36,465 nt of DNA, taken from an uncultured Finegoldia sp. (GTDB taxonomy: Bacteria > Bacillota > Clostridia > Tissierellales > Peptoniphilaceae). The stretch spans positions 1-36,465 of the forward strand of contig NZ_CAAFUQ010000025.1 of the NCBI RefSeq assembly GCF_900766215.1, in the 5' to 3' direction. Shown here in pieces: positions 1-8,458 of the stretch; position 1 is the first letter of the stretch, and each line of letters begins with the position of its first letter. The notes under the pieces are model-generated. The model ran no database searches and was not told where the DNA came from. It saw nothing but the letters and a program-made list of their open reading frames with translations. The position numbers were made by a program, and so were the translations under genes.

Positions 1-64
1 ATTCAAAAACAAGAGTAAAGATTACGAGAAGTAACGTAAAGATCATCGGAGATATAAATTTCAT
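1..64 (-). CDS. Possible 5' end of a secreted or membrane protein, cut by window edge
   Basis: An ATG at 64 (minus strand) is preceded by GAGGTGAG about ten bases upstream and opens a frame that runs off the window. The 21 visible residues (MKFISPMIFTLLLVIFTLVF, then E) look like a signal peptide or first membrane helix. No family can be named from so short a piece. It may equally be debris, because the neighbouring minus-strand frame at 105-239 is broken. Confidence 0.3.
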   Translation of the reverse strand, partial: MKFISPMIFTLLLVIFTLVFE

Positions 65-104
65 CTATTTTATTCTCACCTCTTTGTATTTAAGCATGCT
101 ATTT

Positions 105-239
105 TTATCTATAAAAGAAACAGCATTTTACAATATTTCTATATGATCTAGTTTCAACTTCTATATTTGTTTCTAATGCTGTAAAACCAATCCCAATCAT
201 GCCTCAAATAACTAAACTTTTAACTAACTTCTTTTTCAT
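105..239 (-). pseudogene. Decayed signal-peptide-like small gene, copy 1
   Basis: Read on the minus strand from ATG at 239 this gives MKKKLVKSLVI, a TGA stop at codon 12, then GMIGIGFTALETNIEVET and a short tail. The Lys-rich start followed by a hydrophobic run is signal-peptide-like. The 35-codon frame at 2470-2577 starts MKKKIIKVLVI and continues with ISIGFTALGT, so the two are diverged copies, and their upstream DNA (about 240-285 and 2578-2615) also matches. This copy is interrupted by an in-frame stop. The function is unknown. Confidence 0.45.
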
Positions 240-510
240 TAGTATTCATCTCAAAAATAAAAATTAGAAAACGTCTTCCACGCAAGAATTGTAGCTCCAT
301 TGATCTAGTTTTGTAAACATTGAGACAAAGGTTTCTATCTAACAATTTTGTAAGTTGGTGCCCTTCGAATTTGATTAAATTAGATTTTATTCCGTTTTAT
401 TTCAAGGTAAGTATTAATACAAGTTTTAATTTTTATAAAAAAATGAATCTTACCATAGAGATTTACTAACTAATTATTTATACTTTTTATAATAGATTGG
501 AGGTTACTAT
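240..510. other. Intergenic leader before the flippase gene
   Basis: No gene is visible. The first 45 bases belong to the repeat shared with 2578-2615. A TATAAT lies at 488-493, but it sits so close to the ribosome binding site (TTGGAGG near 498-504) that it would leave almost no leader, so I do not call it a promoter. Confidence 0.4.
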
Positions 511-2094
511 ATGAGGGAAAAGTTATTAATAGGGAGTTTTTGGTTATCATTCTTTAATATTGTTTGTAAAATTCTCGGATTCATTTATCTAATACCTTGG
601 CTAAAATTTATGGGAACTATCCACAATCAACAAACTGCTCAAGCTATTTATAATGTTGCATACTTACCTTATGCTTTATTCTTATCACTTGGTACAGCTG
701 GATTTCCTAGTGGCATTGCTAAAAAAATTGCTGAATTAAATATTAATGGAAATAAAAACCAAATAAAAGAATTGTTCAAAAGTGGCTTGATAGTTATGGA
801 AATAATAGGGATTCTCTCTGCTTTATTAATGTTTATTTTTGCTCCTACATTAAGTAAAATAAGTCCAATAGTTGATCATACTGCGGGTATCACAGCAATC
901 CGTAGCCTTTGTTTTTCTTTATTAATTATTCCTATACTTAGCGCACTAAGAGGGTATTTTCAAGGTCTAAATTATAGTTTTCCTTTTGGTGTTTCCCAAC
1001 TACTAGAACAATTAGTTCGAGTAGTTTGTATTTTAGTAGGAACCTATCTAATTAGAGTTCAATTTAATGGTAGTATTTTATCTGCAGTTATATTAAGTAC
1101 ATTTGCATCCTCCATAGGGGGAATAGTTGCATTTCTTTATCTACTTTTTATCGGAAAAAAAAGAAATTTGTTTCAACTTAAAGATTTTTACTTCTTACCT
1201 TTAAAATCTATATCTCACATGAAAGGTCTTGCTATAGATATAATCAAGGAATCATTGCCGTTTGTATATGTAGGATCGGCTATTTCTATTTTACAATTAA
1301 TTGATCAATTTTCTTTAAAGGTTTTGTATTCTTTGTTTTTTCCTCAAAGTAGTTTAAGCGAACTTCAAACATTGTATACATTAGCCTCTGCAAATCCTAA
1401 TAAATTAGCTCCAGTACTACTAGGTATTATTGGATCAATTACTATTTCAGCTCTACCTTTAATAAGTACTGTAAAATCAAAACCTGAGTTATTACAAGGT
1501 GCCTCACAAATACTACGATTAGCCTTTACATTTTTACTACCTACTTCGATAGGAATGATAATATTATGCAATCCTCTTAATACATTATTCTTTGGATTTA
1601 ATTTAGATGGAAGTAGATATTTATCAGCAACAATTATTAGCACATCTCTATTAGGGATTTTTACAATAGTATTATCTATTTTACAAGCACTAAGTTTTCA
1701 TAAGAAAGCTATGCAAATCACTTCAATAACTCTTTTATTAAAACTTATTATTCAAATTCCATGTATATATCTATTTAAAGGGTATGGATTATCGATTGCT
1801 ACAATTATATGTACGATGTTTACAACCATCATAGCTTATAGATTTCTAAGTAGAAAATTTGATATTAATCCAATAAAATATAACAGAAAGTATTATTCAA
1901 GATTAGTTTATTCAACTATAGTAATGACTATTTTAAGCTTACTAATGTTAAAAATCATTTCTAGTGTTTACAAATTTGAAAGTACTCTTCAACTATTTTT
2001 TTTAATAAGCTTAATCGGATGTTTAGGTGGAGTAGTATTTTCTGTAACATTATTTAGAAATAAATTTATTTCTAAATTAGGCAAGCTTTTTTAA
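511..2094 (+). CDS. Polysaccharide/lipid-linked sugar flippase (MOP/MATE-like, SpoVB-YtgP type)
   Basis: A 527-residue integral membrane protein. It has many hydrophobic helices, and its N-terminus (LIGSFWLSFFNIVCKILGFIY, with GTAGFPSGIAKKIAE near residue 70) is typical of the SpoVB/YtgP/RfbX branch of the MOP exporter superfamily. Members flip lipid-linked cell-wall or exopolysaccharide precursors across the membrane; the substrate here is not known. The start is supported by TTGGAGG seven bases upstream. The length fits the family (about 500-550). It is monocistronic, with no glycosyltransferase or wall gene beside it, so it looks like a stand-alone paralogue rather than part of a capsule locus. 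It is flanked by two diverged copies of a small signal-peptide-like gene. Confidence 0.85.
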   Translation: MREKLLIGSFWLSFFNIVCKILGFIYLIPWLKFMGTIHNQQTAQAIYNVAYLPYALFLSLGTAGFPSGIAKKIAELNINGNKNQIKELFKSGLIVMEIIGILSALLMFIFAPTLSKISPIVDHTAGITAIRSLCFSLLIIPILSALRGYFQGLNYSFPFGVSQLLEQLVRVVCILVGTYLIRVQFNGSILSAVILSTFASSIGGIVAFLYLLFIGKKRNLFQLKDFYFLPLKSISHMKGLAIDIIKESLPFVYVGSAISILQLIDQFSLKVLYSLFFPQSSLSELQTLYTLASANPNKLAPVLLGIIGSITISALPLISTVKSKPELLQGASQILRLAFTFLLPTSIGMIILCNPLNTLFFGFNLDGSRYLSATIISTSLLGIFTIVLSILQALSFHKKAMQITSITLLLKLIIQIPCIYLFKGYGLSIATIICTMFTTIIAYRFLSRKFDINPIKYNRKYYSRLVYSTIVMTILSLLMLKIISSVYKFESTLQLFFLISLIGCLGGVVFSVTLFRNKFISKLGKLF

Positions 2095-2469
2095 TACAAC
2101 ATGATTAACAGTAATAATCACTTTCTTTTTGCGATATATTATCATTAAAAGGATATAGATAATTTAAAAAATACCCCCCATTGTCGTTCAAGAATTTTGG
2201 AGTTTCCTAGCCATTAGTTTTCTTATATTCAATTATTTTTCATTGTCCTATATGAAATTTTGCAACTATTCTAAGGCTATGAAAAAAACTAACCATCCTT
2301 AAAGAATTTATATCGGCATTAGTAATTCTAATATTTATTTCTTAGAGCAAAACCACTAATTGTTAGTTAAACTCTTTTTTTATTATACAATGCTTTTACT
2401 GATAAAAGTTCTATCCTCATTTTAATAAAAGATTATTTAAGTTTCTATCTAATGAATTTTACGGATTTG
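2095..2469. other. Gene-free AT-rich stretch downstream of the flippase
   Basis: Stops are frequent in all frames and I see no gene, RNA or clear terminator. A run of C at 2174-2179 and short AT repeats are the only marks. Confidence 0.4.
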
Positions 2470-2577
2470 CTAACGTATTATTAATTGAGTAACCTTTTTC
2501 AAAATTGTCCCTAATGCTGTGAAACCAATACTAATTTCAACACAAATAACTAAAACTTTAATTATCTTCTTTTTCAT
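2470..2577 (-). CDS. Small signal-peptide-like/amphipathic peptide, copy 2
   Basis: The frame encodes 35 residues: MKKKIIKVLVICVEISIGFT, then ALGTILKKVTQLIIR. It is intact, basic at both ends and hydrophobic in the middle. It is the diverged partner of the broken frame at 105-239, and the similarity extends upstream. The Shine-Dalgarno is weak (GAGA about nine bases upstream). It could be the stump of a larger secreted protein, a small membrane peptide, or a non-coding remnant. A strong hairpin (2616-2674) lies directly upstream on the same strand. No function is claimed. Confidence 0.35.
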   Translation of the reverse strand: MKKKIIKVLVICVEISIGFTALGTILKKVTQLIIR

Positions 2578-2615
2578 TAGCTTTTATCTCGAAAACAAAA
2601 ATTATAAAACGTTTT

Positions 2616-2674
2616 TTAACTTACCCTAACTATTCTTATTTTCTAAATGTTACAGAATAGTTACGGTAAGTTAA
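2616..2674. repeat. 21-bp inverted repeat (strong hairpin)
   Basis: The arms 2616-2636 (TTAACTTACCCTAACTATTC, then T) and 2654-2674 are complementary at 20 of 21 positions, with a 17-base loop. Neither strand has a T-run directly after the stem, so it does not look like an ordinary intrinsic terminator. On the minus strand it lies just upstream of the small peptide frame at 2470-2577 and could form part of its leader. Confidence 0.7.
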
Positions 2675-2977
2675 ATATAGTACTTTCTTTCTATTTCATT
2701 GCCTGCTACGCTCTTTTTTATCTATATATTATCCATCAAATACACATTCATACTATCTATCATAATTTTTATATTCTATTCGTTGTACAATAGTTATAAG
2801 AAATATATTCAAACAAAACGCCTTTTCTTACTTAACTATTTTAATTTTCTAGAAAGCATAATCTTTTGTACTATCTATTTACCTTAAATAATGCAATTCT
2901 ATTTATCATGGAGACAAAAATTTAAAATATTACTTTATGCTTTTTGACTAACACTATTATATTAAATTGACTAACGT
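2675..2977. other. Gene-free stretch downstream of xylB
   Basis: A hydrophobic frame at 2699-2887 begins with TTG and lacks a ribosome binding site, so I do not count it as a gene. No convincing terminator for the xyl operon is visible. Confidence 0.4.
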
Positions 2978-4468
2978 TTACTCTTGTAATTGATAACAAA
3001 TCTCTTTAGTAGTAGAATAAACTTTACTATATACTTGAAAGAATTTATTATATAACAACACATTTTTTTCAATTGGTTGATATACTTTTTTATATTTCAC
3101 AAACATTTTAATACAACTATCAATATTTGCACACATACCACAACCAATAACTGCTAATATTGCAGCTCCCAAGCTAGGACCCTGTTCCGTTTCCAATGTA
3201 GTGATAGGAAGGCCAAAAATATCAGCCTGTATCTGAAGCCATTGTTGATTTTTCGTTCCTCCACCTACAGAAATAATTTTTTTTATTTTCAAATTTTTTC
3301 TTTGTTCCATGATTACTTTAGATTCTTTTAATGAAAAAGTTATTCCTTCAATAACTGATCGTGTAAAATGTTTTAGACTATGTCGACTATCGATACCAAT
3401 AAAACTCCCCCGAATTTGACTATCTTGATACGGAGTTCTTTCTCCTCTTATATAGGGAGTAAAAATCAAGCCCTCACTTCCTACTATTACTTCATCAATA
3501 TTCGCTAACAAATCAGAAAATTCTACATCTTTAGCAAATGTATCTCTAAACCATTTTAAAGAATTACCTGCTGCCAACGTTACTCCCATGGAGTAATAAG
3601 AATTAGGCAGAGCTGAATTAAATAAGTGGAGATTACCTTGATATTCGTTCTCAGCATCGTCTTCCATTGACAAAAAGACGCCACTAGTACCAATTGACAG
3701 CATTGCTACTTCAGAATTAACTATCCCAGCTCCAATAGCCGCACAAGCATTATCAGCTCCACCTGCAAAAATTTCCACTTTTGTTTCTAGTCCAAATCTA
3801 TTAATCAACGAACTTCTCATATTACCAACTTTAGCTGAAGACTCAAATAATGTTGGCAAATACTCCTTAGGAATATTAAACTTATCAAGAATTGTCTTGG
3901 ACCAAACGCGCTTTTTAACATCTAGCATTAACGTACCAGCTGCATCTGAATAATCCGTAGAATAACAACCAGTTAGCCAATGTACCAAATAATCCTTAGG
4001 TAACATTATATGCCTCGTTTTAGTCCAATTTTTTTCTTCATTTTCTTGAACCCATAAAATTTTTGGCAAAGTAAAGCCTTCTAAAGCAATATTTTTAGTA
4101 ATTTCCTGTACTTCTCTCCCCATACAATTCATAATATCCTCACATTGTTTCGTTGTACGTACATCATTCCATAAAATAGCAGGACGAATTATTTCATTAT
4201 CCTTGTCTAATAATACTAAACTATGCATTTGTCCAGATATACTAATCCCTTTCAATTCTTTTTTCATTTCGGGAAATTCACTCAATAAATCATTAATTAC
4301 ATTTTCAATTGCTTTAATCCAATCGTGTGGATTTTGTTCACTATATCCTGGTCTTGAAGAAAACAATGGATAATCTGATGAAGACGTAGCAATGACATCC
4401 CCTATTTCAGATACCAATAATCCTTTTAATGAACTTGTACCTAAATCTATACCTAAAACATAACTCAT
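2978..4468 (-). CDS. xylB: Xylulokinase
   Basis: A FGGY-family sugar kinase that phosphorylates D-xylulose to D-xylulose 5-phosphate, feeding the pentose phosphate or phosphoketolase route. The 496-residue protein opens with the phosphate-binding YVLGIDLGTSSLKGLL, has ISISGQMHSLVLLD and PAILWNDVRT in the N-terminal lobe, GGADNACAAIGAG in the middle, and the C-terminal FGGY signature region with SVGGGTKNQQWLQIQAD and GPSLGAAILA. The length is normal. It is the last gene of the operon, 61 bases after xylA, and a terminator-like hairpin lies in that gap (4486-4521), so expression is probably lower than that of xylA. AAAGGA precedes the ATG. Confidence 0.96.
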   Translation of the reverse strand: MSYVLGIDLGTSSLKGLLVSEIGDVIATSSSDYPLFSSRPGYSEQNPHDWIKAIENVINDLLSEFPEMKKELKGISISGQMHSLVLLDKDNEIIRPAILWNDVRTTKQCEDIMNCMGREVQEITKNIALEGFTLPKILWVQENEEKNWTKTRHIMLPKDYLVHWLTGCYSTDYSDAAGTLMLDVKKRVWSKTILDKFNIPKEYLPTLFESSAKVGNMRSSLINRFGLETKVEIFAGGADNACAAIGAGIVNSEVAMLSIGTSGVFLSMEDDAENEYQGNLHLFNSALPNSYYSMGVTLAAGNSLKWFRDTFAKDVEFSDLLANIDEVIVGSEGLIFTPYIRGERTPYQDSQIRGSFIGIDSRHSLKHFTRSVIEGITFSLKESKVIMEQRKNLKIKKIISVGGGTKNQQWLQIQADIFGLPITTLETEQGPSLGAAILAVIGCGMCANIDSCIKMFVKYKKVYQPIEKNVLLYNKFFQVYSKVYSTTKEICYQLQE

Positions 4469-4485
4469 AATTATTAAATCCTTTC

Positions 4486-4521
4486 AAAAAAGCTGAAATA
4501 CCTACAAAAGATATTTCAGCT
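4486..4521 (-). terminator. Intercistronic terminator-like hairpin between xylA and xylB
   Basis: On the minus strand AGCTGAAATA (4512-4521), an 11-base loop and TATTTCAGCT (4491-4500) form a perfect 10-bp stem. It is followed at once by a T-run, then the xylB ribosome binding site. This has the form of an intrinsic terminator or a processing/stability hairpin. Confidence 0.75.
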
Positions 4522-4529
4522 CATTTTTC

Positions 4530-5837
4530 TTAATACAGATAATCATTTAAAATATTTTTTACATATTCTATATGACTTGATTCTATTATTGGTTCATCAT
4601 TTTTTAGGGCATAATTAGTTAAACTTTCTAAATTTTCTTTTCCAGAAATAATTTTTGCTCCAATACCTTTTTTAAACGATGAATAACGCTGTTCTTTTAG
4701 ATCCTCAAAGAAACGATCCTCTTTTAATTTCATCGCACTCTTTAATCCTCTCGCAAATGTATCCATTCCAGCAATGTGAGCAAGTAATAAATCTTCCATT
4801 TCAAAAGATGAACGTCTAACTTTAGAATCAAAGTTTATTCCCCCAGGTTCAATACCCCCATTTTCTAGTATTTCATACATAGCTAATGTAACATCATAAA
4901 CATTAGTAGGAAATTCATCTGTATCCCAGCCAAGCAGAACATCACCTTGATTAGCATCAATTGAACCCAAGGCACCATAGTTTCGAGCTACATTAAGTTC
5001 ATGTTCAAATGTATGTCCAGCTAAAGTTGCATGGTTAGCCTCTAGATTTAGCTTAAAATCCTTTTCTAACCCGTATTTTAAAATAAATGCCATAGTAGTT
5101 GCAGCATCGAAATCGTATTGATGTTTTGAAGGCTCTTTGGGTTTTGGTTCAATCAAAAATTGTGGCTTGTGTCCAATTTTTTCACCGTAAAATATAGCCA
5201 TTTTGAATAGACGCGCAATATTATCTTGTTCAAACTTCATATCAGTATTTAGTAATGTTTCATATCCTTCACGTCCACCCCAAAAAACATAATTTTCTCC
5301 ACCTAATTTTTTTGAAACATCTAAACCTTTTTTTACCTGAGCAGCTGCGATAGCGTATACGTTTGCATTATTTGTAGATGCTGCGCCGTTGACATAACGA
5401 GGATTTGAAAACATATTTGCAGTATTCCACAATAGTTTAATACCAGTTTCATCCATCTTTTCTTTTATTAAATCTGTAATTTCATCAATATTAGAAAAGA
5501 ATTCTTTTAAAGAGTTACCTTCTGGAGCAATATCAATGTCATGAAAACAAAAATATTCAACATCTAGCTTTTCTAAAATTTCAAAAAAAGCTATAACTCT
5601 TTTTTTTGCAGTCTCCATAGGAGATTCTCCCAACCAACTTCGCTTATTAACTGCTTTTCCAAAAGGATCTGAACCGTCTTGTGTCATAGTGTGCCAGTAT
5701 GCTACAGCAAATCGTAAATGTTCTTTCATAGTCTTTCCCATAATTATTTCTTCTGGGTTATAGTGTCGAAACGCGTACATATTTTTTGTGTTCGTTCCTT
5801 CATATTTAATTTTTTCGATTTTTGGGAAGTAAACCAT
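4530..5837 (-). CDS. xylA: Xylose isomerase
   Basis: Interconverts D-xylose and D-xylulose using two divalent metal ions. The 435 residues match the longer (class II) xylose isomerases. Visible signatures are YFCFHDIDIAPEG (catalytic His and Asp), NYVFWGGREGYETLLNTD, IEPKPKEPSKHQYDFD, LNLEANHATLAGHTFEHEL and GSIDANQGDVLLGWDTDEFP (metal ligands). AAGGAGA lies eight bases before the ATG. A 104-base gap separates it from the PTS IIA gene upstream, larger than other gaps in the operon, so a secondary promoter is possible. Its presence shows that free xylose is the cytoplasmic intermediate of the locus. Confidence 0.97.
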   Translation of the reverse strand: MVYFPKIEKIKYEGTNTKNMYAFRHYNPEEIIMGKTMKEHLRFAVAYWHTMTQDGSDPFGKAVNKRSWLGESPMETAKKRVIAFFEILEKLDVEYFCFHDIDIAPEGNSLKEFFSNIDEITDLIKEKMDETGIKLLWNTANMFSNPRYVNGAASTNNANVYAIAAAQVKKGLDVSKKLGGENYVFWGGREGYETLLNTDMKFEQDNIARLFKMAIFYGEKIGHKPQFLIEPKPKEPSKHQYDFDAATTMAFILKYGLEKDFKLNLEANHATLAGHTFEHELNVARNYGALGSIDANQGDVLLGWDTDEFPTNVYDVTLAMYEILENGGIEPGGINFDSKVRRSSFEMEDLLLAHIAGMDTFARGLKSAMKLKEDRFFEDLKEQRYSSFKKGIGAKIISGKENLESLTNYALKNDEPIIESSHIEYVKNILNDYLY

Positions 5838-5941
5838 GTTAAAAGTCTCCTTATCATCTTTAAAATTGTTATTTCAATTCGATTAATATTTTTATAATTT
5901 ATATACTATTGAAAATTAATTAGTCAGAGGTAGTTTTAATT

Positions 5942-6349
5942 TTACTCTTCCTCTTCTTCAGCAATTTGTAACTTCGGTATTTTAATACTTTCGGTACCTA
6001 TTTTCAATAAATGTTCTACAAGATTTTCCTCTTTTATAGCAAAGAATGATTCTAAAACCATTCCCAAATTAACTCCAGTTATTACCTGAATTCTTGAGTC
6101 TTCACTTGCTAGCATCATGGCAGTATTTGCTGGAGTCCCACCCATCAGATCTGCTAAAATCACAATTCTTTTTGCATCATTTAAAGTACCAATAATTTTA
6201 TCTAATTTATTAAAGGTCCCTTCAATACCATCATCAGGCGTCATAGAAACAACAGGATAATTTATTTGATCACCTAAGATCATTTGAGCCGAATTCAAAA
6301 TTTCTTTCGCCATAAGGCCATGGCTCATTAAAATTACTTCGTTGGTCAT
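5942..6349 (-). CDS. PTS mannose-family EIIA component
   Basis: A cytoplasmic phosphocarrier of 135 residues. VILMSHGLMAKEIL contains the histidine (residue 10) that accepts phosphate from HPr. ILADLMGGTPANTAMMLA is the family core. The C-terminus ends in a run of five glutamates. It is a stand-alone domain, separate from EIIB (11-base gap), unlike the fused EIIAB of classical ManX. It closes the IIC-IID-IIB-IIA set within the xylose operon. The active-site His is present, so the PTS looks able to phosphorylate. Confidence 0.93.
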   Translation of the reverse strand: MTNEVILMSHGLMAKEILNSAQMILGDQINYPVVSMTPDDGIEGTFNKLDKIIGTLNDAKRIVILADLMGGTPANTAMMLASEDSRIQVITGVNLGMVLESFFAIKEENLVEHLLKIGTESIKIPKLQIAEEEEE

Positions 6350-6360
6350 AATGATCTCCT

Positions 6361-6843
6361 TTACAATATATCTTTTAAAAAAGTCTTTTTATCATCTGGT
6401 GTCATAATTGTTGTTATTTCAATATCTCGACTTAATAGTTTCTCAAAAGCAGATCGCTCTTCATCAGTGACACTAATATTTGGTCTTAAAACAGTAGTAT
6501 TATTACGATTTGACATATTACCAACATTGATTCTTTTTATCTCTAAATCATTTTCAATAAATGGTAATAAATCTACGGGTGATTTGACAATCATCAGAAC
6601 ATTTTGTCCTTCATATTTGCCATTTTTAATATTACTAATAGCTGTTTCTTCAGTTATGATAGACGAAGAAATTCCAGCAGGAACTGCCATTCTTAAAACC
6701 TGCTTTTGTAAATCATTTTTAGCAACGTTGTCGTTCACTACCATTAAACGTGTTACTCCCAATTTATTACTCCACATTGTAGCTACTTGACCATGGATCA
6801 AGCGATCATCAATTCTAATATTGTTAATACCTTTCATTTCCAT
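6361..6843 (-). CDS. PTS mannose-family EIIB component
   Basis: The 160-residue EIIB transfers phosphate from EIIA to the incoming sugar. NNIRIDDRLIHGQVATMW holds the conserved phospho-His (DRLIHGQV, near residue 18), and the fold core KQVLRMAVPAG follows. Length and motifs match EIIB of the mannose/fructose/sorbose family. GGGAGGC precedes the ATG. It lies 24 bases after IID and 11 bases before IIA. Confidence 0.93.
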   Translation of the reverse strand: MEMKGINNIRIDDRLIHGQVATMWSNKLGVTRLMVVNDNVAKNDLQKQVLRMAVPAGISSSIITEETAISNIKNGKYEGQNVLMIVKSPVDLLPFIENDLEIKRINVGNMSNRNNTTVLRPNISVTDEERSAFEKLLSRDIEITTIMTPDDKKTFLKDIL

Positions 6844-6867
6844 CGAAAATGCCTCCCATAAATTATT

Positions 6868-7686
6868 TTATTTTAAAATACCTAGAGCCGCTAAAACAAT
6901 TGACAATACCATAACACCAAGAATTAAGTAAATAGGTTTAACGTTCTTCTTTAATGCCCAGAAAACTAAACCAACTAATAATGCAGGCAATAATCCAGGC
7001 ATTATTTGATCCAAAATATCTTGACCTTTCATTGAAAAATTACCCTGTTTAAAGTTTAAAGTAATATTAGCTTTAACGACTGAAGGTATTAATGCCCCCA
7101 CGACCATTAATCCTAAAATCGAAGTTGACTCAGTTAATAATTTCAAACTTTTTTCTATAGTAGCAATTAATTTTGTTCCTGAGGCATATCCTGCATTAAA
7201 TAATGGAATACTAACTAATTTTAGCGCTACACTTACAACAATCCATAACAAAATTCCAACTGGACTACCATCAATGGCCATATTTGCTGCAATAGCACCA
7301 AATATAGTCCAAGGAATAACTACAAATAAACTATCACCCAAACCAGCTACCGGGCCCATAAGGCCTGTCTTAATAGATGTTACAGCCTCTTCTGTGTTTT
7401 CGTCAGCATTCTCTTCCATAGCTACATTAATACCTAAAATGTAAGGTGCCACCCAAGGATTAGTATTAAAAAATTGTAAATGATTTAATACCGCTTTTTG
7501 TAATGCTTCTGGTTTATTTTTATATGCTATTTTTAAAAATGGTAATACTGCATAACAATATGCTAGCGCTTGCATCTTTTCATAATTAGAAGAAACTGAG
7601 CTTGTAAAAAACCATCTCCACAAAACACTTCGTTTAGTTTTTGTATCAATGCGTAATTTTAATTGTTCGATATTATTCATCGTCAT
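6868..7686 (-). CDS. PTS mannose-family EIID component
   Basis: A membrane component of the sugar channel, 272 residues. The N-terminal part includes RSVLWRWFFTSSVSSNYEKMQALAYCYAV, and the family hallmark GLMGPVAGLGDSLFVVIPWTIFGA follows near residues 110-130. C-terminal hydrophobic helices end the protein. It overlaps the end of the IIC gene by 14 bases, implying translational coupling. IID is unique to the mannose PTS family, which fixes the class of this transporter. Confidence 0.94.
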   Translation of the reverse strand: MTMNNIEQLKLRIDTKTKRSVLWRWFFTSSVSSNYEKMQALAYCYAVLPFLKIAYKNKPEALQKAVLNHLQFFNTNPWVAPYILGINVAMEENADENTEEAVTSIKTGLMGPVAGLGDSLFVVIPWTIFGAIAANMAIDGSPVGILLWIVVSVALKLVSIPLFNAGYASGTKLIATIEKSLKLLTESTSILGLMVVGALIPSVVKANITLNFKQGNFSMKGQDILDQIMPGLLPALLVGLVFWALKKNVKPIYLILGVMVLSIVLAALGILK

Positions 7687-8458
7687 CCATCCCCCCTGCT
7701 ATATTAATCACAGTATTCTTTACTAAATCTTGACTATTTTTTTTATAAATTATTAATGCAATAGCTGCCCCTACAAGCGCTACTCCTAATAAAGGTATTT
7801 TCATATAAACAGCCATTACAAAACCAATAACAAGATAACTAAAATATTCTTTTGCAGGTAAATATCGCAGTAGTAACCCTATACCGACAGCTGGTAGTAA
7901 ACCTCCAGCAACAGTTAATCCATTGGTTAGCCATTCTGGAGTATACGATAGAATTGTATTAATTAATGATGGACCGAAAATTACTGCCAATGCTACTGGT
8001 ATGCCTGTTGTTGCTGCTGTTAAAAACACGCCAAACATTTGCATTTTGGTAATCATACTATAATCACCTTTTTTCACACCTGCTTCAGCTTTGTGAACCA
8101 TCCAGATACCTATGGTATTTCTGATAACATCTAGTTGGACCATCAATAAAGCTACTGGTATACCAATAGAGATTCCTACAGATGGTTTTTGCCCAGTAGT
8201 AATTGTAATAAAAGTTGCTACGATACTTGCTGTTTGATAGTCAGGTATTGAAGCTCCTCCAAAATTACTTATTCCCAAAGATAGTAACTGTAAAGTACCA
8301 CCGATAAATAAACCTGTTGATATATCACCTAGGATTAATCCTGTAACAAAACCCGCTGTTACCGGTTGATAAGTTCCAAACATTGTTGAGTTTTTTTCAA
8401 AGTTAATAAAAAATCCATACAGCACAATTAATACTAATTGAAAAATACTTGCTTCCAT
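7673..8458 (-). CDS. PTS mannose-family EIIC component
   Basis: A membrane permease subunit of 261 residues with about seven or more hydrophobic segments. It carries the family pattern GLILGDISTGLFIGGTLQLLSLG near residues 40-60 and VAGGLLPAVGIGLLLR near 185-200. The start overlaps the stop of the alpha-xylosidase gene (TAATG) with AAGGAGG upstream, so the two genes are translationally coupled. Together with IID it forms the channel. The coupling to alpha-xylosidase suggests the sugar is a xyloside or xylose. Confidence 0.93.
   Translation of the reverse strand: MEASIFQLVLIVLYGFFINFEKNSTMFGTYQPVTAGFVTGLILGDISTGLFIGGTLQLLSLGISNFGGASIPDYQTASIVATFITITTGQKPSVGISIGIPVALLMVQLDVIRNTIGIWMVHKAEAGVKKGDYSMITKMQMFGVFLTAATTGIPVALAVIFGPSLINTILSYTPEWLTNGLTVAGGLLPAVGIGLLLRYLPAKEYFSYLVIGFVMAVYMKIPLLGVALVGAAIALIIYKKNSQDLVKNTVINIAGGMDDDE

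Noticed and set aside
1365..1643. Antisense frames within the flippase, PTS, bglP and other genes
   Set aside because: They lie wholly inside well-supported genes, lack ribosome sites and have no family features.
2699..2887. 62-residue hydrophobic frame on the plus strand
   Set aside because: It starts with TTG without any ribosome binding site, in AT-rich DNA where such hydrophobic frames arise by chance.
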